Source: Phycisphaerales bacterium (GTDB lineage Bacteria; Planctomycetota; Phycisphaerae; Phycisphaerales; UBA1924). From it: a stretch of 64,000 nt of DNA. Shown in pieces: positions 16,808 through 26,256 of this stretch. Positions within the stretch are counted from its first letter, which is position 1, and every line of letters begins with the position of its first letter. Position numbers and translations under genes: made by a program. The DNA is taken from positions 1,426,001 to 1,490,000 of the forward strand of contig JAVJNT010000001.1 in NCBI GenBank assembly GCA_040217175.1, written 5' to 3'. The notes below the pieces were generated by a model that ran no database searches, was not told the origin of the DNA, and saw only the letters and a program-made list of their open reading frames with translations.

Positions 16808-19800
16808 ATGGTGACGACCGCGACGCGGCGACGGCCGGCGTGCCTGCACGCGGCGTGGTGCGCCGGACGGCTGTGGCTTTGGGCCGAAGTGGCGCCGGCG
16901 CGCCAGGACGACGCGGCGTCGTGGATCGCCGATGCCGATCTGATGGAGCGCGTCATCAGCGCGCTCGGTTCGAGCGTCGCAGCGAACGCAAAGGCCGGAG
17001 AGGTGGAGCTGCGCCTTCCGCACGGCGGACGCGCACCGAGCCCGGCCATGGCGCGGGCGGCGGGCGTCGTGGATCGGCCCGAAGGCGAGGCGGACTTCGA
17101 GTCGTTCAAGGCGCCCGGCTTCAGCGTCGGGCCCGAGCACGTGGCGATGGTGCTCGACGCGGTGAACGACCTGTCGAGCGAGGCATCCGAAGCGTCGCTG
17201 GGCGGGGGGCGCTTCGAACTGCCCGAATCGACGTCCGGCGGATCGGTGGCCGTGCTGGTGGCGTCGACGCTGCGGCACTTCGTGTTGTCGCTCAGCCTGG
17301 TGCGCCAGCTCGTCATCCAGCAGCGGTTCGTGCCGAGCCTGCGGCAGCACCCCGACGGGCGATTGCTGGGGAGCTGGCAGCCCTGGCTGGCCGACGAGCA
17401 CACCGCGCGCGTGACGAGCGACCTGCTCCGCGCGATGCCGCTGGCCAGCAGCGCGGGCGTCGACGACCTCGAGCACGACCCGTGGCTCGTGCTGAGTGAC
17501 TTCCTCTCGCTCGTGCTCGATGCGCAGGCTCGCGCGGCGTTCGATCGCGAGAAGCTGGCCGAGGCCGTCGAGGACAAGACGCACGACACGCACGTGGCGT
17601 GGCTGCGCGGCCTGCTCGACGGCGACGTCGAGTCGGACATCAAGCCCGGCGAGCGCACCGACGCGGCCCGGGGCGTCCGCCGCTGGCTCGCGCGCCTCGA
17701 GGAACGCGGTGCGAGCGCGCTGTGGCGCCTGTGCCTGAAGCTGCACGAGCCGGTCAACACCGAGGAGCTGCCCGACCTGCAGCCCCCGCCCAGCGACACG
17801 CGGTGGGCGCTGACGTTCCACCTGCGGGCGGTGGGCACCGAGAACGTCGAGGTCGACGCCGACGAGGTGTGGAGCCTGACGGGCCGGGGCGTGACGGTCG
17901 AGGGCCGCCAGCTTGACGATCCGCAGCAGCTGTTGCTCAGCGAGCTCGGCCGCGCGTCGCGCTTGTATGACAAGCTCGAGGGTGCGCTCCGACAGAGCGA
18001 GCCGACGCAGCTCGAACTCAACACCAAGCAGGCGTACCAGTTCTTGCGCGATACGGCGCCGGTGCTGGGCGAGCAGGGCATCACCGTCGTCGCGCCGCCT
18101 TGGTGGGACTCGCCGAGCATCCGCGTTGGTGCCACGCTGCGGCTCGATAGTGATCCGCTCGAGAGCCTGCAGGGCGATGCCGAGGGCTGGGGCGTCGTTC
18201 CGGAGGGCGACGCCGGACCGCCGGGCTCGCCGCACGCGCACAAGAGCCAGCTTGGCTTGCAGACGCTGGTGCGCTACTCGTGGGAGATCTCGCTCGGCGG
18301 GCTGAAGCTCACGCTGGCCGAGTTCGAGAAGCTGGCCAAGGACGGGTCGGCCCCGCTCGTGCGCGTGGGCGGGCAGTGGGCCGAGGTGCGCGCAGAAGAC
18401 GTCAAGGCCGCCGCGCGATTCATCCGCGAGCACCCCGGCGGCGAGATGACCGTGCTCGAGGCCATCCGCATGGCCCACGGCTCGATGGACGAAGAAGGCG
18501 CGGCGCTCCCGATCGTGGGCATCGAGACCAGCGGCTGGCTGGGCGCGGTGTTCGGCTCGAGCGACCAGAGCCAGAGCCTGCCCGAGGTCGAGGCCCCGCC
18601 GACGTTCCACGGCGAGCTGCGCCCCTACCAGCTCCGCGGCGTCGCGTGGATGAGCTTCCTCGAGCGCTTCGGCTTCGGCGCCTGCCTCGCGGACGACATG
18701 GGCCTGGGCAAGACGATCCAGGTGCTGGCGCTGCTGGCGCGCGAGCGGTACCTGCACAGCCAGGGGCCGTACGCCGAGGCTCCGGTGCCGCCGACGCTGG
18801 CGATCGTGCCGATGAGCGTCCTGGGCAACTGGGAGCACGAGGCGCGCAAGTTCTGTCCTTCCCTGAAGGTCATGGTGCACCATGGTGCCGAGCGATTGCA
18901 GGACGACGCCTTCATCGCCAAGGCCGGCGACACCGACGTGGTGCTGACGACCTACGCGCTGGCCCACCGCGACCACGACCTGCTCACGCGCATGCCGTGG
19001 CGGCGCATCGTGCTCGACGAGGCGCAGAACATCAAGAACCCCGCGGCCAAGCAAGCCCAGAGCGTGCGGCAGCTCCAGGCCGACCATCGCCTGACGCTGA
19101 CGGGTACGCCCGTCGAGAACCGGCTGAGCGAGCTCTGGTCGATCATCGACTTCTGTAATCCCGGCTATCTCGGCACGATCGGCAACTTCCGCCGTCGCTT
19201 CAGCCTGCCCATCGAGCGCTACAGCGACAAGGGGCGGCGCGAGCAGCTCCGGCGTTTGGTCCGGCCGTTCATCCTGCGGCGCCTCAAGACCGACGAGGGC
19301 GTGGCGGGCGACCTGCCCGAGAAGGTCGAGAGCCGCGAGTACTGCCACCTGACGAGCGAGCAGGCGGCGCTGTACGAGGCGACCGTCAACACGATGCTGC
19401 GTGACATCGACCGCGTTGAGGGCATGCACCGCCGCGGCATGGTGCTGTCGACGCTCATCCGCCTCAAGCAGATCTGCAACCACCCGGCGCAGCTCTTGAA
19501 GGACCACGACTTCGGGCAGCCCGGGGCGCCGGACGCGACGCGCAGCGGCAAGTGCGTGCGGCTGATCGAGATGCTGCAGGAAGTGCTCGCGTCCAACGAG
19601 CAAGCACTGCTGTTCACGCAGTTCCGCCAGATGGGGCGGCTGCTCGTGCCGCTGCTCCAGCAAGAGCTGGGCAAGCCCGTGCTGTTCCTTCACGGCGGGA
19701 CGACGCAGAAGCAGCGTCAGGAGCTCATCAACAAGTTCCAGAGCGCCGACGGCACGGCTCCGCTGCTCATCCTGAGCCTCAAGGCCGGCGGCGTGGGCCT

Positions 19801-20098
19801 GAACCTGACCGCCGCCACGCACGTGTTCCACTTTGATCGCTGGTGGAACCCGGCCGTGGAGAACCAGGCGACCGACCGGGCGTACCGCATCGGGCAGACG
19901 CGCAGGGTGCAGGTGCACAAGTTCGTGGTGCGCGGCACGCTGGAGGAACGCATCGACGCGATGATCGAGCAGAAGACCGAGCTTGCCGAGCAGATCGTGG
20001 GCGCCGGCGAGCGCTGGCTGACCGAGCTCGATACCGGCCAGCTCCGCGACCTGCTGACGCTCCGCGGCGACGCCGTCGGCGACGACGAGGCGGCATGA
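16808..20098 (+). CDS. SNF2-family ATP-dependent helicase (HepA-like, with SNF2-associated N-terminal domain)
   Basis: 1096 residues. The first 600 match the large N-terminal region of bacterial SNF2 proteins (SNF2_assoc type: Q-rich linker, WWDSPSIRVGATLRL, ALPIVGIETSGWLG). The motor has FGACLADDMGLGKTIQVLALLA (Walker A about 629), VLDEAQNIKNPAAK (Walker B about 736), LTGTPVENRLSELWSII, and the helicase C-lobe ending WWNPAVENQATDRAYRIGQ. Such motors translocate on duplex DNA and remodel protein-DNA or polymerase complexes. The ATG at 16808 is followed by in-frame sequence throughout. Its stop overlaps the start of the next gene (ATGA), a SWIM-like protein, the common partner of this SNF2 class. 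Confidence 0.93.
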   Translation: MVTTATRRRPACLHAAWCAGRLWLWAEVAPARQDDAASWIADADLMERVISALGSSVAANAKAGEVELRLPHGGRAPSPAMARAAGVVDRPEGEADFESFKAPGFSVGPEHVAMVLDAVNDLSSEASEASLGGGRFELPESTSGGSVAVLVASTLRHFVLSLSLVRQLVIQQRFVPSLRQHPDGRLLGSWQPWLADEHTARVTSDLLRAMPLASSAGVDDLEHDPWLVLSDFLSLVLDAQARAAFDREKLAEAVEDKTHDTHVAWLRGLLDGDVESDIKPGERTDAARGVRRWLARLEERGASALWRLCLKLHEPVNTEELPDLQPPPSDTRWALTFHLRAVGTENVEVDADEVWSLTGRGVTVEGRQLDDPQQLLLSELGRASRLYDKLEGALRQSEPTQLELNTKQAYQFLRDTAPVLGEQGITVVAPPWWDSPSIRVGATLRLDSDPLESLQGDAEGWGVVPEGDAGPPGSPHAHKSQLGLQTLVRYSWEISLGGLKLTLAEFEKLAKDGSAPLVRVGGQWAEVRAEDVKAAARFIREHPGGEMTVLEAIRMAHGSMDEEGAALPIVGIETSGWLGAVFGSSDQSQSLPEVEAPPTFHGELRPYQLRGVAWMSFLERFGFGACLADDMGLGKTIQVLALLARERYLHSQGPYAEAPVPPTLAIVPMSVLGNWEHEARKFCPSLKVMVHHGAERLQDDAFIAKAGDTDVVLTTYALAHRDHDLLTRMPWRRIVLDEAQNIKNPAAKQAQSVRQLQADHRLTLTGTPVENRLSELWSIIDFCNPGYLGTIGNFRRRFSLPIERYSDKGRREQLRRLVRPFILRRLKTDEGVAGDLPEKVESREYCHLTSEQAALYEATVNTMLRDIDRVEGMHRRGMVLSTLIRLKQICNHPAQLLKDHDFGQPGAPDATRSGKCVRLIEMLQEVLASNEQALLFTQFRQMGRLLVPLLQQELGKPVLFLHGGTTQKQRQELINKFQSADGTAPLLILSLKAGGVGLNLTAATHVFHFDRWWNPAVENQATDRAYRIGQTRRVQVHKFVVRGTLEERIDAMIEQKTELAEQIVGAGERWLTELDTGQLRDLLTLRGDAVGDDEAA

Positions 20099-21258
20099 TG
20101 CCCGAGAAGCCCTCCAAGAAAGACGACGCCAAGGCGAGTCCCACGCCCGCCACGCCCCCCGCCCCCGACACGACCGAGAAGGACGTGCAGGCGCTGCGTG
20201 ACAGCCTGACCAAGCCCAACGCGCCGCTGCGTCCGCATCCGAGGCCCCTGCCCACCAAGCCGCGGCGCGTGTCGGGCGGGATTCGGCTGAAGCGGAAGGA
20301 AGGCGAGGAGCCCGCCAGCGTGCCCGAGCGCCGCATCATGCGGTTGCTCGAGCTGAGCGCCGGGCCCAACGCCATCGAGGAGGGCACGGAGTACGCACGC
20401 CTCGGCCAGACGCGCACGCTCGCGGTCGAGCCGGGCCTCGTGCGCGCCTCGGTGCAGGGGCGGCGCACGCGGGCGTACGACGTGCAGCTCCACGTCGATG
20501 CGTTCACGCCCCAGCAGTGGGACCAGGTGGCCGACCAGCTCAACGAGCAGCCGCACATCGCCGCCGAGGTGCTGGGCGGGCGGCTGCCGCAGGACGTCGA
20601 GGAGGTCTTCAAGCCGCTGGGGCTGAGCCTGCTGCCGGCCTCGCCCGACGCGGTGAAGATCACGACGACCTGCCCCGACACGCCCAATGGGCTCGCTGAG
20701 GGTGGCGGCTGGGCGAAGCACGCGTGCTGCGTGATGCTGCTGCTGGCCGAGCGGATCGCGGCCGACCCGTCGGTGGTCTTCAAGCTGCGCGGCCTGCCCG
20801 ACGGCGAGCTGGCCGAGCGGATGAGCCACCGCCGATTGCTCAGCGCAGGCGGGGCGAACCCCAAGCCCATCTACCAGCCGCGCGTCGAGGGCGCCAGCGA
20901 CGCGGCCATCCCCGAGGGCGAGGCGCTGCTGGAGCGCTTCTGGGAGAGCCCGACGGACCTCGACGCGCTCGACCTTGCTCTCGAACCCCCGCCCGTGCCC
21001 ACGCCCATGCTGCGGCGGCTGGGCCCGAGCCCGTTCGAGGACGCGAAGTTCCCGCTTGTTGGCTTGCTCGCGACATGCTACGAGGTCGCGCGCGAGCGGC
21101 TCTTGAAGGAAGAGTCGGGCGAGGTCGAGCCCGCCGAAGATGCGTCGCCCGCCGAAGAGACGCCCGCCGAGGAACCATCGCGCCGGCCCAAGACCGCCGA
21201 GGAGCGTGCCGCGGCGATCCGGGCGAAGATGATGGGCAAGGCGAAGGGGCGGAAGTAG
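20095..21258 (+). CDS. SWIM zinc-finger-like partner of the SNF2 helicase
   Basis: 387 residues, coupled to the SNF2 gene by overlap. Residues 1-75 are Pro/Lys-rich and disordered. Residues 75-250 follow the layout of SNF2-linked SWIM proteins: ...GRRTRAYDVQLHVDAFTPQQWDQVADQL..., VKITTTCPDTPNGLAEGGGW, then AKHACCVMLLLAERIAADPSVVFKLRGL. The canonical CxC...CxH finger is degraded here: the first CxC reads TTC and the third cysteine before KH is alanine. The tail is Glu/Pro-rich. It probably presents DNA or a nucleoprotein target to the helicase (inference from partner genes). Confidence 0.75.
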   Translation: MMPEKPSKKDDAKASPTPATPPAPDTTEKDVQALRDSLTKPNAPLRPHPRPLPTKPRRVSGGIRLKRKEGEEPASVPERRIMRLLELSAGPNAIEEGTEYARLGQTRTLAVEPGLVRASVQGRRTRAYDVQLHVDAFTPQQWDQVADQLNEQPHIAAEVLGGRLPQDVEEVFKPLGLSLLPASPDAVKITTTCPDTPNGLAEGGGWAKHACCVMLLLAERIAADPSVVFKLRGLPDGELAERMSHRRLLSAGGANPKPIYQPRVEGASDAAIPEGEALLERFWESPTDLDALDLALEPPPVPTPMLRRLGPSPFEDAKFPLVGLLATCYEVARERLLKEESGEVEPAEDASPAEETPAEEPSRRPKTAEERAAAIRAKMMGKAKGRK

Positions 21259-21270
21259 CCAGCCCTGTGC

Positions 21271-21939
21271 TCAACGATTCGCCGTCCCGAATACGAGCGA
21301 GTTGCACAGCTCGACCGTCGTGCGTGCACCGCGATTCACCCGAGGATCGTGTTCTGCCGGCCCCACCCCCACCACTCGCATCCCCGCGTTGATCGCCGCC
21401 TCGACGCCGGCGGGGGCGTCCTCGACGACGATGCAACTCTTCGGATCGACGCCCAGCTTCTCGGCCGCGAGCAAGAAGCACTGCGGGTCGGGCTTGGCCT
21501 CGGGGGCGTCGTGGCCGTCGATGATGGCGTCGAGGTATTGTGCGAGTCCGACGCGGTCCAGCACGAGCCGCGCGTTGCGGCTGGCCGAGGCGGCGGCGAG
21601 CTTGAGGCCGGCGTTCTTGAGCTCTCCGAGCAGCTCGCGCACGCCGGGGAGGGCGTCGGCGGAGGTCATGGCGTTCACGGCTTGGAGGAACGCCGTGTTC
21701 TTGCGATCCATGAGCGTCGCGCGCTGCTCGGGCGTGTAGCGGTGGAAGGCGTCGCCGAGGACCAGCTCGAGCGACCGCTCTCGGCTGACACCGCGCAGCT
21801 TGTCGGGCAGGTCGTCTGGGAAGGGCAGGCCCTCTTGCTCGGCCAGCGCCCGCCAGGACTGTTCGTGCAGGGTGTCCGTTCGCACGAGGACGCCGTCGAC
21901 ATCAAAGATGACGGCCTTCAGTGTCGGGTTGGTAGTCAC
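21271..21939 (-). CDS. HAD-superfamily hydrolase, beta-phosphoglucomutase-like
   Basis: 222 residues. The HAD nucleophile motif is FDVDGVLVRTD, with D as nucleophile and the following D as acid/base. There is a helical cap (LPDKLRGVSRERSLELVL), the S of motif II in AAASASRNARLVLDRVGL, the motif III lysine in PEAKPDPQCFLLAA and the motif IV acids in VVEDAPAGVEAAINAGM. This is the PgmB subgroup, which interconverts beta-glucose 1- and 6-phosphate; specificity cannot be fixed by eye. It overlaps the end of mutS by four bases and is probably translated from the same message. Confidence 0.85.
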   Translation of the reverse strand: MTTNPTLKAVIFDVDGVLVRTDTLHEQSWRALAEQEGLPFPDDLPDKLRGVSRERSLELVLGDAFHRYTPEQRATLMDRKNTAFLQAVNAMTSADALPGVRELLGELKNAGLKLAAASASRNARLVLDRVGLAQYLDAIIDGHDAPEAKPDPQCFLLAAEKLGVDPKSCIVVEDAPAGVEAAINAGMRVVGVGPAEHDPRVNRGARTTVELCNSLVFGTANR

Positions 21940-24641
21940 TCCTTGTCGACCATGCCCCGCAGCTCGCGCAGCAGGTCGAACGCGTCCAGCGGCGTGAGCT
22001 GCTCGATCTTGACCTCGCTCAGGCGATCGACGGCGGGGTGAGGCTCGTTCTTGGCGAACAAGGGCATCTGGGGTTCGCTCTTGCGCTTGGTTGGCGCGGG
22101 GGTACCGTCTTCGCGCACCGAGAGCGACGCCAATACCTCGGCGGCGCGCTGCACGACCTCGGGCGGGATGCCGGCGAGGCGCGCGACCTGGACGCCGTAG
22201 CTGCGGTCGGCCCGGCCGGGCTCGACGTGGTGCAGGAAGACGACCTCGTCGCCGACCTCGCGCACGCGGACGGCCAGGTTGCGGACGCGTTCGGGGCGTT
22301 CGTCCTCGAGCGTCGTCAGCTCGTGGTAGTGCGTGGCGAACAGCGTGCGCGGGCCAGCGGCCTTCGCGTCTCCGGCCAGCCGCTCGGCGATGGCGCGGGC
22401 GAGGCTCAGGCCGTCCAGCGTGCTGGTGCCGCGGCCGATCTCGTCGAGCACGACGACCGAGCGCTCGGTCGCGTTGTTGAGGATGGCGGCGGTCTCGGCC
22501 ATCTCGACCATGAAGGTGCTCTGCCCGTCGTGCAGCGCGTCGTCGGCGCCCACGCGGGTGAAGACGCGGTCGGCCAGGCCGATGCGCGCGCGCTCGGCGG
22601 GCACGAAGCTGCCCGCGTGCGCGAGCACCACCAGCAGCGCGGCGGTGCGGATGTAGGTGCTCTTGCCGGCCATGTTGGGGCCGGTGATGATGGCCAGCCG
22701 CGCGTACTCGTTGAGGGCGACATCGTTGGGAACGAGCCGATCTGCGAGCGTGCGCTCCAGCACCGGATGCCGTGCGGCGTCGAGCTCGAGGTTGGCCTCT
22801 TCGACCATCTCGGGCCGGACCCAGTTACGCCTCCTCGCGATGGCGGCGAAGCACGAGAGGGCATCCAAAGCGCCGATGGCCTCGGCCGCGCTCGCGATGG
22901 CGTCGAGTTGATCGCGGGCCTTCAGGCACAACTGGTCGAAGATGGCCTTCTCGCGCTCGAGCGCCCGGGCCTCGGCGGTCTGCACGCGGTGCTCAAAGTG
23001 GCGGAGCTCGTCGTTGACGTACCGCTCGGCGTTCTTGAGCGTCTGCTTGCGGCTGAGGCCGGCGGAGATGAGCGCGTCGCCGTGCTCGCGCGCCTGGGCG
23101 GCGGAGAGCTCGATGTAGTAGCCGAAGACCTTGTTGAAGCCCACGCGGATGGCGGGGAGGTTCAGCTCGGTCGCCAGGCGCTGCTGGAAGTCGGCCAGCC
23201 ACTGCCCGGCGTCGTGCTGGAGGGATCGCGCCTCGTCGAGCTCGGCATCGACGCCGTCGTTGATCAGCCCGCCATCGGTCAGCCGCGCGGGCGGCCGCTC
23301 GCAGCAGGTCGAAGTGATGTCGTCCGCCAGGGGCGAGAGGTCATCGAGCAGTTCGTGCAGGGCGCCGGCGCGGTCGGCGAGCGCGGGCGTGTTCTTGCAG
23401 GCCTCGACGAGCGCGGGGATGGCAGCGAGGGACTGGCCGAGGCCCACGAGGTCACGTGGGGCGGCGCGGCCCAGCGCCAGCCTCGCCGCGATGCGGGCGA
23501 TGTCCTGGATGGGCTCGAGGGCCTTGCAGAGCTCGCCGGCCTGCTTCGCGTCTTCGACCAGGGCGGCGACGGCGGCGTGGCGCTCGTTGATCTCTTCGAG
23601 CTGCGCTGCCGGCTCGCGGAGCCATTGGGCGACCTGACGGCGCCCGAGCGCGGTCATGCACTGGCCGCCGCTCAGCACTTCGCCCACCAGCGAGCCCTCG
23701 ACGCCACCACGGCGGATGGTGCGTTCGATCTCGAGGGCGCGCAGGCTGGTCGCGTCCAGGACGAGTCGATCGCCGGGCGCCGCGCGCTTGGGCGGGCGGA
23801 CGTAAGAGAGCGACGGCGCGAGTCCGTTCTTGTTGGGCGCGCCCCTCGGCGTCTGCGTCTCGCTCGCGTATCGCAGCACGGCGCCGGCGGCGATCAGGGC
23901 CTTGTCGTCGTCGTCGAGGCCGAAGCCCTCGACCGAATTCACGCCGAAGTGCTTCAGCACGGCCTCCAGCGCCTCGGACTTCCTGAAGTGCCACGCGGCG
24001 CGGTCGGTGATGGCGCAGCCGGCGCGGCCCGTCTGGATCTCGATGCGGCTCCGCAGGCCCGCGGGGCAGTCGTCGGCGATGAGCAACTCGGCGACGGCGA
24101 ATCGCGAGAGGCAGTCCAGCAAGCCGTCCAGCGGCGCCGAGTCGAGCGTGAAGGCGCCCGTCGAAACGTCGAGCGCGGCGATGGAGACGCCCTCGCCGTC
24201 GAGGTACGCGGCCGCGAGCGTGCCACCGGACGGTCGGCTTTCCAGGAGGTCGTCATCGACGAGCGTGCCGGGCGTCAGCACGCGCGTGACGGCGCGCTCC
24301 ACGACGCCCTTGGCCTCTTTAGGGTCTTGCACCTGGTCGGCGATTGCGACGCGGAAGCCGTTGTCGATGAGCTTGCGCAGGTAGTTGTCGAGCTGGTGGT
24401 GCGGCACGCCGGCCATGGGCTGGCCCGGGCTGCGCTCGGTGAGCGTCAGGCCGATGGCCTTGGAGACCTCAACGGCGTCCTCGTAGAACAGCTCGTAGAA
24501 GTCGCCCATGCGAAAGAGCAGGACGCAGCCGGGGAACCGGTCCTTGAACTCGTGGAACTGGCGCATCGCGGGCGTCAGCTTCCTGGGCTCGGAGCGAGTC
24601 TCTGGCACGGCGGTGGCGATCTTCCGGTCCGGCACGCCCAC
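21936..24641 (-). CDS. mutS: DNA mismatch repair protein MutS
   Basis: 901 residues with the full MutS1 plan. The mismatch-reading N-domain has GCVLLFRMGDFYELFYEDA containing the F-x-E wedge motif. Connector, lever and clamp regions follow. The C-terminal ABC ATPase has Walker A GPNMAGKSTYIRT (about 654), TFMVEMAETAAILNNAT (signature), VVVLDEIGRGTSTLDGLSLA (Walker B) and ATHYHELT. The C-terminus PLDAFDLLRELRGMVD matches the family tail. It recognises mismatches and recruits MutL, which is not in the window. The ATG at 24641 precedes the conserved N-terminus by about 25 residues. Confidence 0.97.
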   Translation of the reverse strand: MGVPDRKIATAVPETRSEPRKLTPAMRQFHEFKDRFPGCVLLFRMGDFYELFYEDAVEVSKAIGLTLTERSPGQPMAGVPHHQLDNYLRKLIDNGFRVAIADQVQDPKEAKGVVERAVTRVLTPGTLVDDDLLESRPSGGTLAAAYLDGEGVSIAALDVSTGAFTLDSAPLDGLLDCLSRFAVAELLIADDCPAGLRSRIEIQTGRAGCAITDRAAWHFRKSEALEAVLKHFGVNSVEGFGLDDDDKALIAAGAVLRYASETQTPRGAPNKNGLAPSLSYVRPPKRAAPGDRLVLDATSLRALEIERTIRRGGVEGSLVGEVLSGGQCMTALGRRQVAQWLREPAAQLEEINERHAAVAALVEDAKQAGELCKALEPIQDIARIAARLALGRAAPRDLVGLGQSLAAIPALVEACKNTPALADRAGALHELLDDLSPLADDITSTCCERPPARLTDGGLINDGVDAELDEARSLQHDAGQWLADFQQRLATELNLPAIRVGFNKVFGYYIELSAAQAREHGDALISAGLSRKQTLKNAERYVNDELRHFEHRVQTAEARALEREKAIFDQLCLKARDQLDAIASAAEAIGALDALSCFAAIARRRNWVRPEMVEEANLELDAARHPVLERTLADRLVPNDVALNEYARLAIITGPNMAGKSTYIRTAALLVVLAHAGSFVPAERARIGLADRVFTRVGADDALHDGQSTFMVEMAETAAILNNATERSVVVLDEIGRGTSTLDGLSLARAIAERLAGDAKAAGPRTLFATHYHELTTLEDERPERVRNLAVRVREVGDEVVFLHHVEPGRADRSYGVQVARLAGIPPEVVQRAAEVLASLSVREDGTPAPTKRKSEPQMPLFAKNEPHPAVDRLSEVKIEQLTPLDAFDLLRELRGMVDKE

Positions 24642-24674
24642 AGCGTAGAGCGTCGAGCGGTGGGTGGCCGATTG

Positions 24675-24719
24675 ATCGATGGCCTATGGGTCGGTGGCCT
24701 GTGGGTCGGCGGCCTATCG
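24675..24719. repeat. Three 15-bp tandem repeats
   Basis: Three imperfect copies of a unit close to GTCGGTGGCCTATGG (24675-24689, 24690-24704, 24705-24719). They run from the mutS/tetR gap into the last codons of the tetR gene, and may be a slippage product. Confidence 0.6.
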
Positions 24720-25331
24720 ATCGGGGGCTTCGGCCTTGGCCTTGCCCAGCAGCATGCGCTTGATGGCGTCGCTGACGTGCTTGCCCTTCGCGTCCTTGCC
24801 GTGGCCCTTCACGCCCCAGGCTGTCAGCACGCCGAAGCCCAGCCCGACGTCGATGAGCAGCCAGGCGATGAGCTCGGGGCTGTACCGGGCCGTCACCTTG
24901 TGGGCCGCCTGGCCGCTCTCGATCTCCTTGGTCAGGAAGCCGTGGACGGTGTCCATGTGCTCACGCAGGGCGTCGGCGATGCCCTCGTCGCCTACTTCGG
25001 TGATGGCCTGGAGGATCACGCGGTAGGCGTCGCTGAACCGCGGGTGCACCATGGGGTTGCCGTCGACGAGGGTTGAGAGCCGATCGGCCGGCGTCTTGGC
25101 GGCCAGGAGCTGCTCTTCCCAGAAGGCGATGGTCTCCTCGCTCGTGCGGCGGACCAGGGCGATGAAGAGGTCGCGCTTCGAGCCGAAGTGGCGGTAGATG
25201 ATGGGCTCGGTAACGCCCGCGGCCTTGGCGAGCTGGCTCGTCGTCGCCCGTGCGTAGCCGTGCTCGGCGAAGAGCTCGGCGGCGGTCTCGAGCAATTGGG
25301 CGCGGCGGGCGGCCGCTGGCAACCTGGGCAA
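24714..25331 (-). CDS. TetR/AcrR family transcriptional regulator
   Basis: 205 residues. The N-terminal DNA-binding domain is typical: LLETAAELFAEHGYARATTSQLAKAAGVTEPIIYRHFGSKRDLFIALV (about 13-60), with the helix-turn-helix at TTSQLAKAAGVTEPIIYRHF. The C-terminal helical domain would bind an unknown ligand. There is no adjacent efflux pump or enzyme gene that would suggest the target. The C-terminal codons overlap a 15-bp repeat, so the end of the protein may vary between strains. Confidence 0.9.
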   Translation of the reverse strand: MPRLPAAARRAQLLETAAELFAEHGYARATTSQLAKAAGVTEPIIYRHFGSKRDLFIALVRRTSEETIAFWEEQLLAAKTPADRLSTLVDGNPMVHPRFSDAYRVILQAITEVGDEGIADALREHMDTVHGFLTKEIESGQAAHKVTARYSPELIAWLLIDVGLGFGVLTAWGVKGHGKDAKGKHVSDAIKRMLLGKAKAEAPDR

Positions 25332-25417
25332 GGGCAGCCTCCATACTTGACCGGCGAAGCCGGCGTGACCGGCCGGGGGCGGCGGGGCCGGCGTGGCGAA
25401 GGCCGGCGAGAAGAATG

Positions 25418-25735
25418 TTAGCCCTGACTAGGACCTTCCGCGCGCCGCTCGCCCCGCACGCCCGCCGGCGGGACGGGGTCGTAGCCGCCCTTGATGAAGG
25501 GGTGGCACCGGGCGAGCCGCCAGAGCGTGAGGCGCGTGCCCTTGAACGGGCCGTGGGTGTGGTAGGCCTCGAGCGCGTAGCGGCTGCACGTGGGCTCGAA
25601 GCGGCACTGCCCGCCGACGAAGGGGCTCAGCGTGACGCGGTAGGCCCGGATGGGCAGCGTGAACGGCGCGATGGCGAGCCGCCGCAGGGGCGAGGCAAGC
25701 CACGGTCGGGGGCCGTCATGATCGGGCGCGTGCAT
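25418..25735 (-). CDS. yidD: Membrane protein insertion efficiency factor YidD
   Basis: 105 residues. The family core is complete: [59 protein letters not shown], with its three conserved cysteines (CRF, TCS, RCHPF). YidD is an inner-membrane-associated amphipathic protein that aids YidC. Its start lies inside rnpA (20-base overlap), the usual rnpA-yidD order, but yidC does not follow. Confidence 0.94.
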   Translation of the reverse strand: MHAPDHDGPRPWLASPLRRLAIAPFTLPIRAYRVTLSPFVGGQCRFEPTCSRYALEAYHTHGPFKGTRLTLWRLARCHPFIKGGYDPVPPAGVRGERRAEGPSQG

Positions 25736-26177
25736 CGCTCGATTGTTGGGGGAGATCGCCCTTGGCGAGTCGCTTGGCCCAGACCCCGTGGCACGCCTCG
25801 GCCAAGTCGAGCATCAGGCGCTGGTACTCGGCCGCGGGAATCGGCTCGTGCGGCCGGACCTGCACGACGTAGTCGTACCGGCCGGATTGCGGACCCTCGT
25901 CGCCGCCGGCTTCCCACGCCGGCAGGTCGTGCTGGACGTGGCGGAAGGCCTCGCGCACCGCCCGCTTGGCGGCCACGCGGACGTGGGCCTTGCCGACGCG
26001 CCGGCCGACCGACAGCCCCAGCCGCGGCTCGGGGAGGAGCGAAGGCATGGCGAACACCGTCAGCGGCCCCGCGCTCTTGCGGCACCGGGCGGCATAGACC
26101 GCCTGGAACTCTCGCGCGTGGGTGAGTCGGTGTCGGGGGCGGAAGGTGAGGGGCACGGGGGAGGGTAGAAGGGTCAC
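25716..26177 (-). CDS. rnpA: Ribonuclease P protein component
   Basis: 153 residues. The RnpA core has [48 protein letters not shown] (the RNR-like basic helix that binds P RNA) and [25 protein letters not shown]. It matures the 5' ends of tRNAs with the RNase P RNA, which is not in the window. rpmH normally lies directly upstream, but here a low-GC defence-like gene begins 80 bases away on the opposite strand. Confidence 0.93.
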   Translation of the reverse strand: MTLLPSPVPLTFRPRHRLTHAREFQAVYAARCRKSAGPLTVFAMPSLLPEPRLGLSVGRRVGKAHVRVAAKRAVREAFRHVQHDLPAWEAGGDEGPQSGRYDYVVQVRPHEPIPAAEYQRLMLDLAEACHGVWAKRLAKGDLPQQSSDARARS

Positions 26178-26256
26178 GTGACTGTGAAGAGCGCAATAGA
26201 TTCAGTTCAAATGGGTATACTGAGAATCTTCCGTCCGCGCCCGTCGAGAGCCAAGC

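Noticed and set aside
16769-19918. 1049-codon open frame on the minus strand opposite the SNF2 gene
   Set aside because: Antisense frame of a well-supported gene in GC-rich DNA. The translation is a His/Arg/Ala-rich string with no motifs.
24675-24719. The 15-bp tandem repeats as a regulatory iteron array
   Set aside because: Only three imperfect copies, partly inside a coding end, with no dyad and no link to a replication gene.
22038-25076. 1012-codon open frame on the plus strand opposite mutS and tetR
   Set aside because: Antisense to mutS, with low-complexity Gly/Val/Glu composition and no domain.
26178-26256. rpmH (bL34) expected upstream of rnpA
   Set aside because: The stretch has no frame with the bL34 signature; rpmH is absent here.
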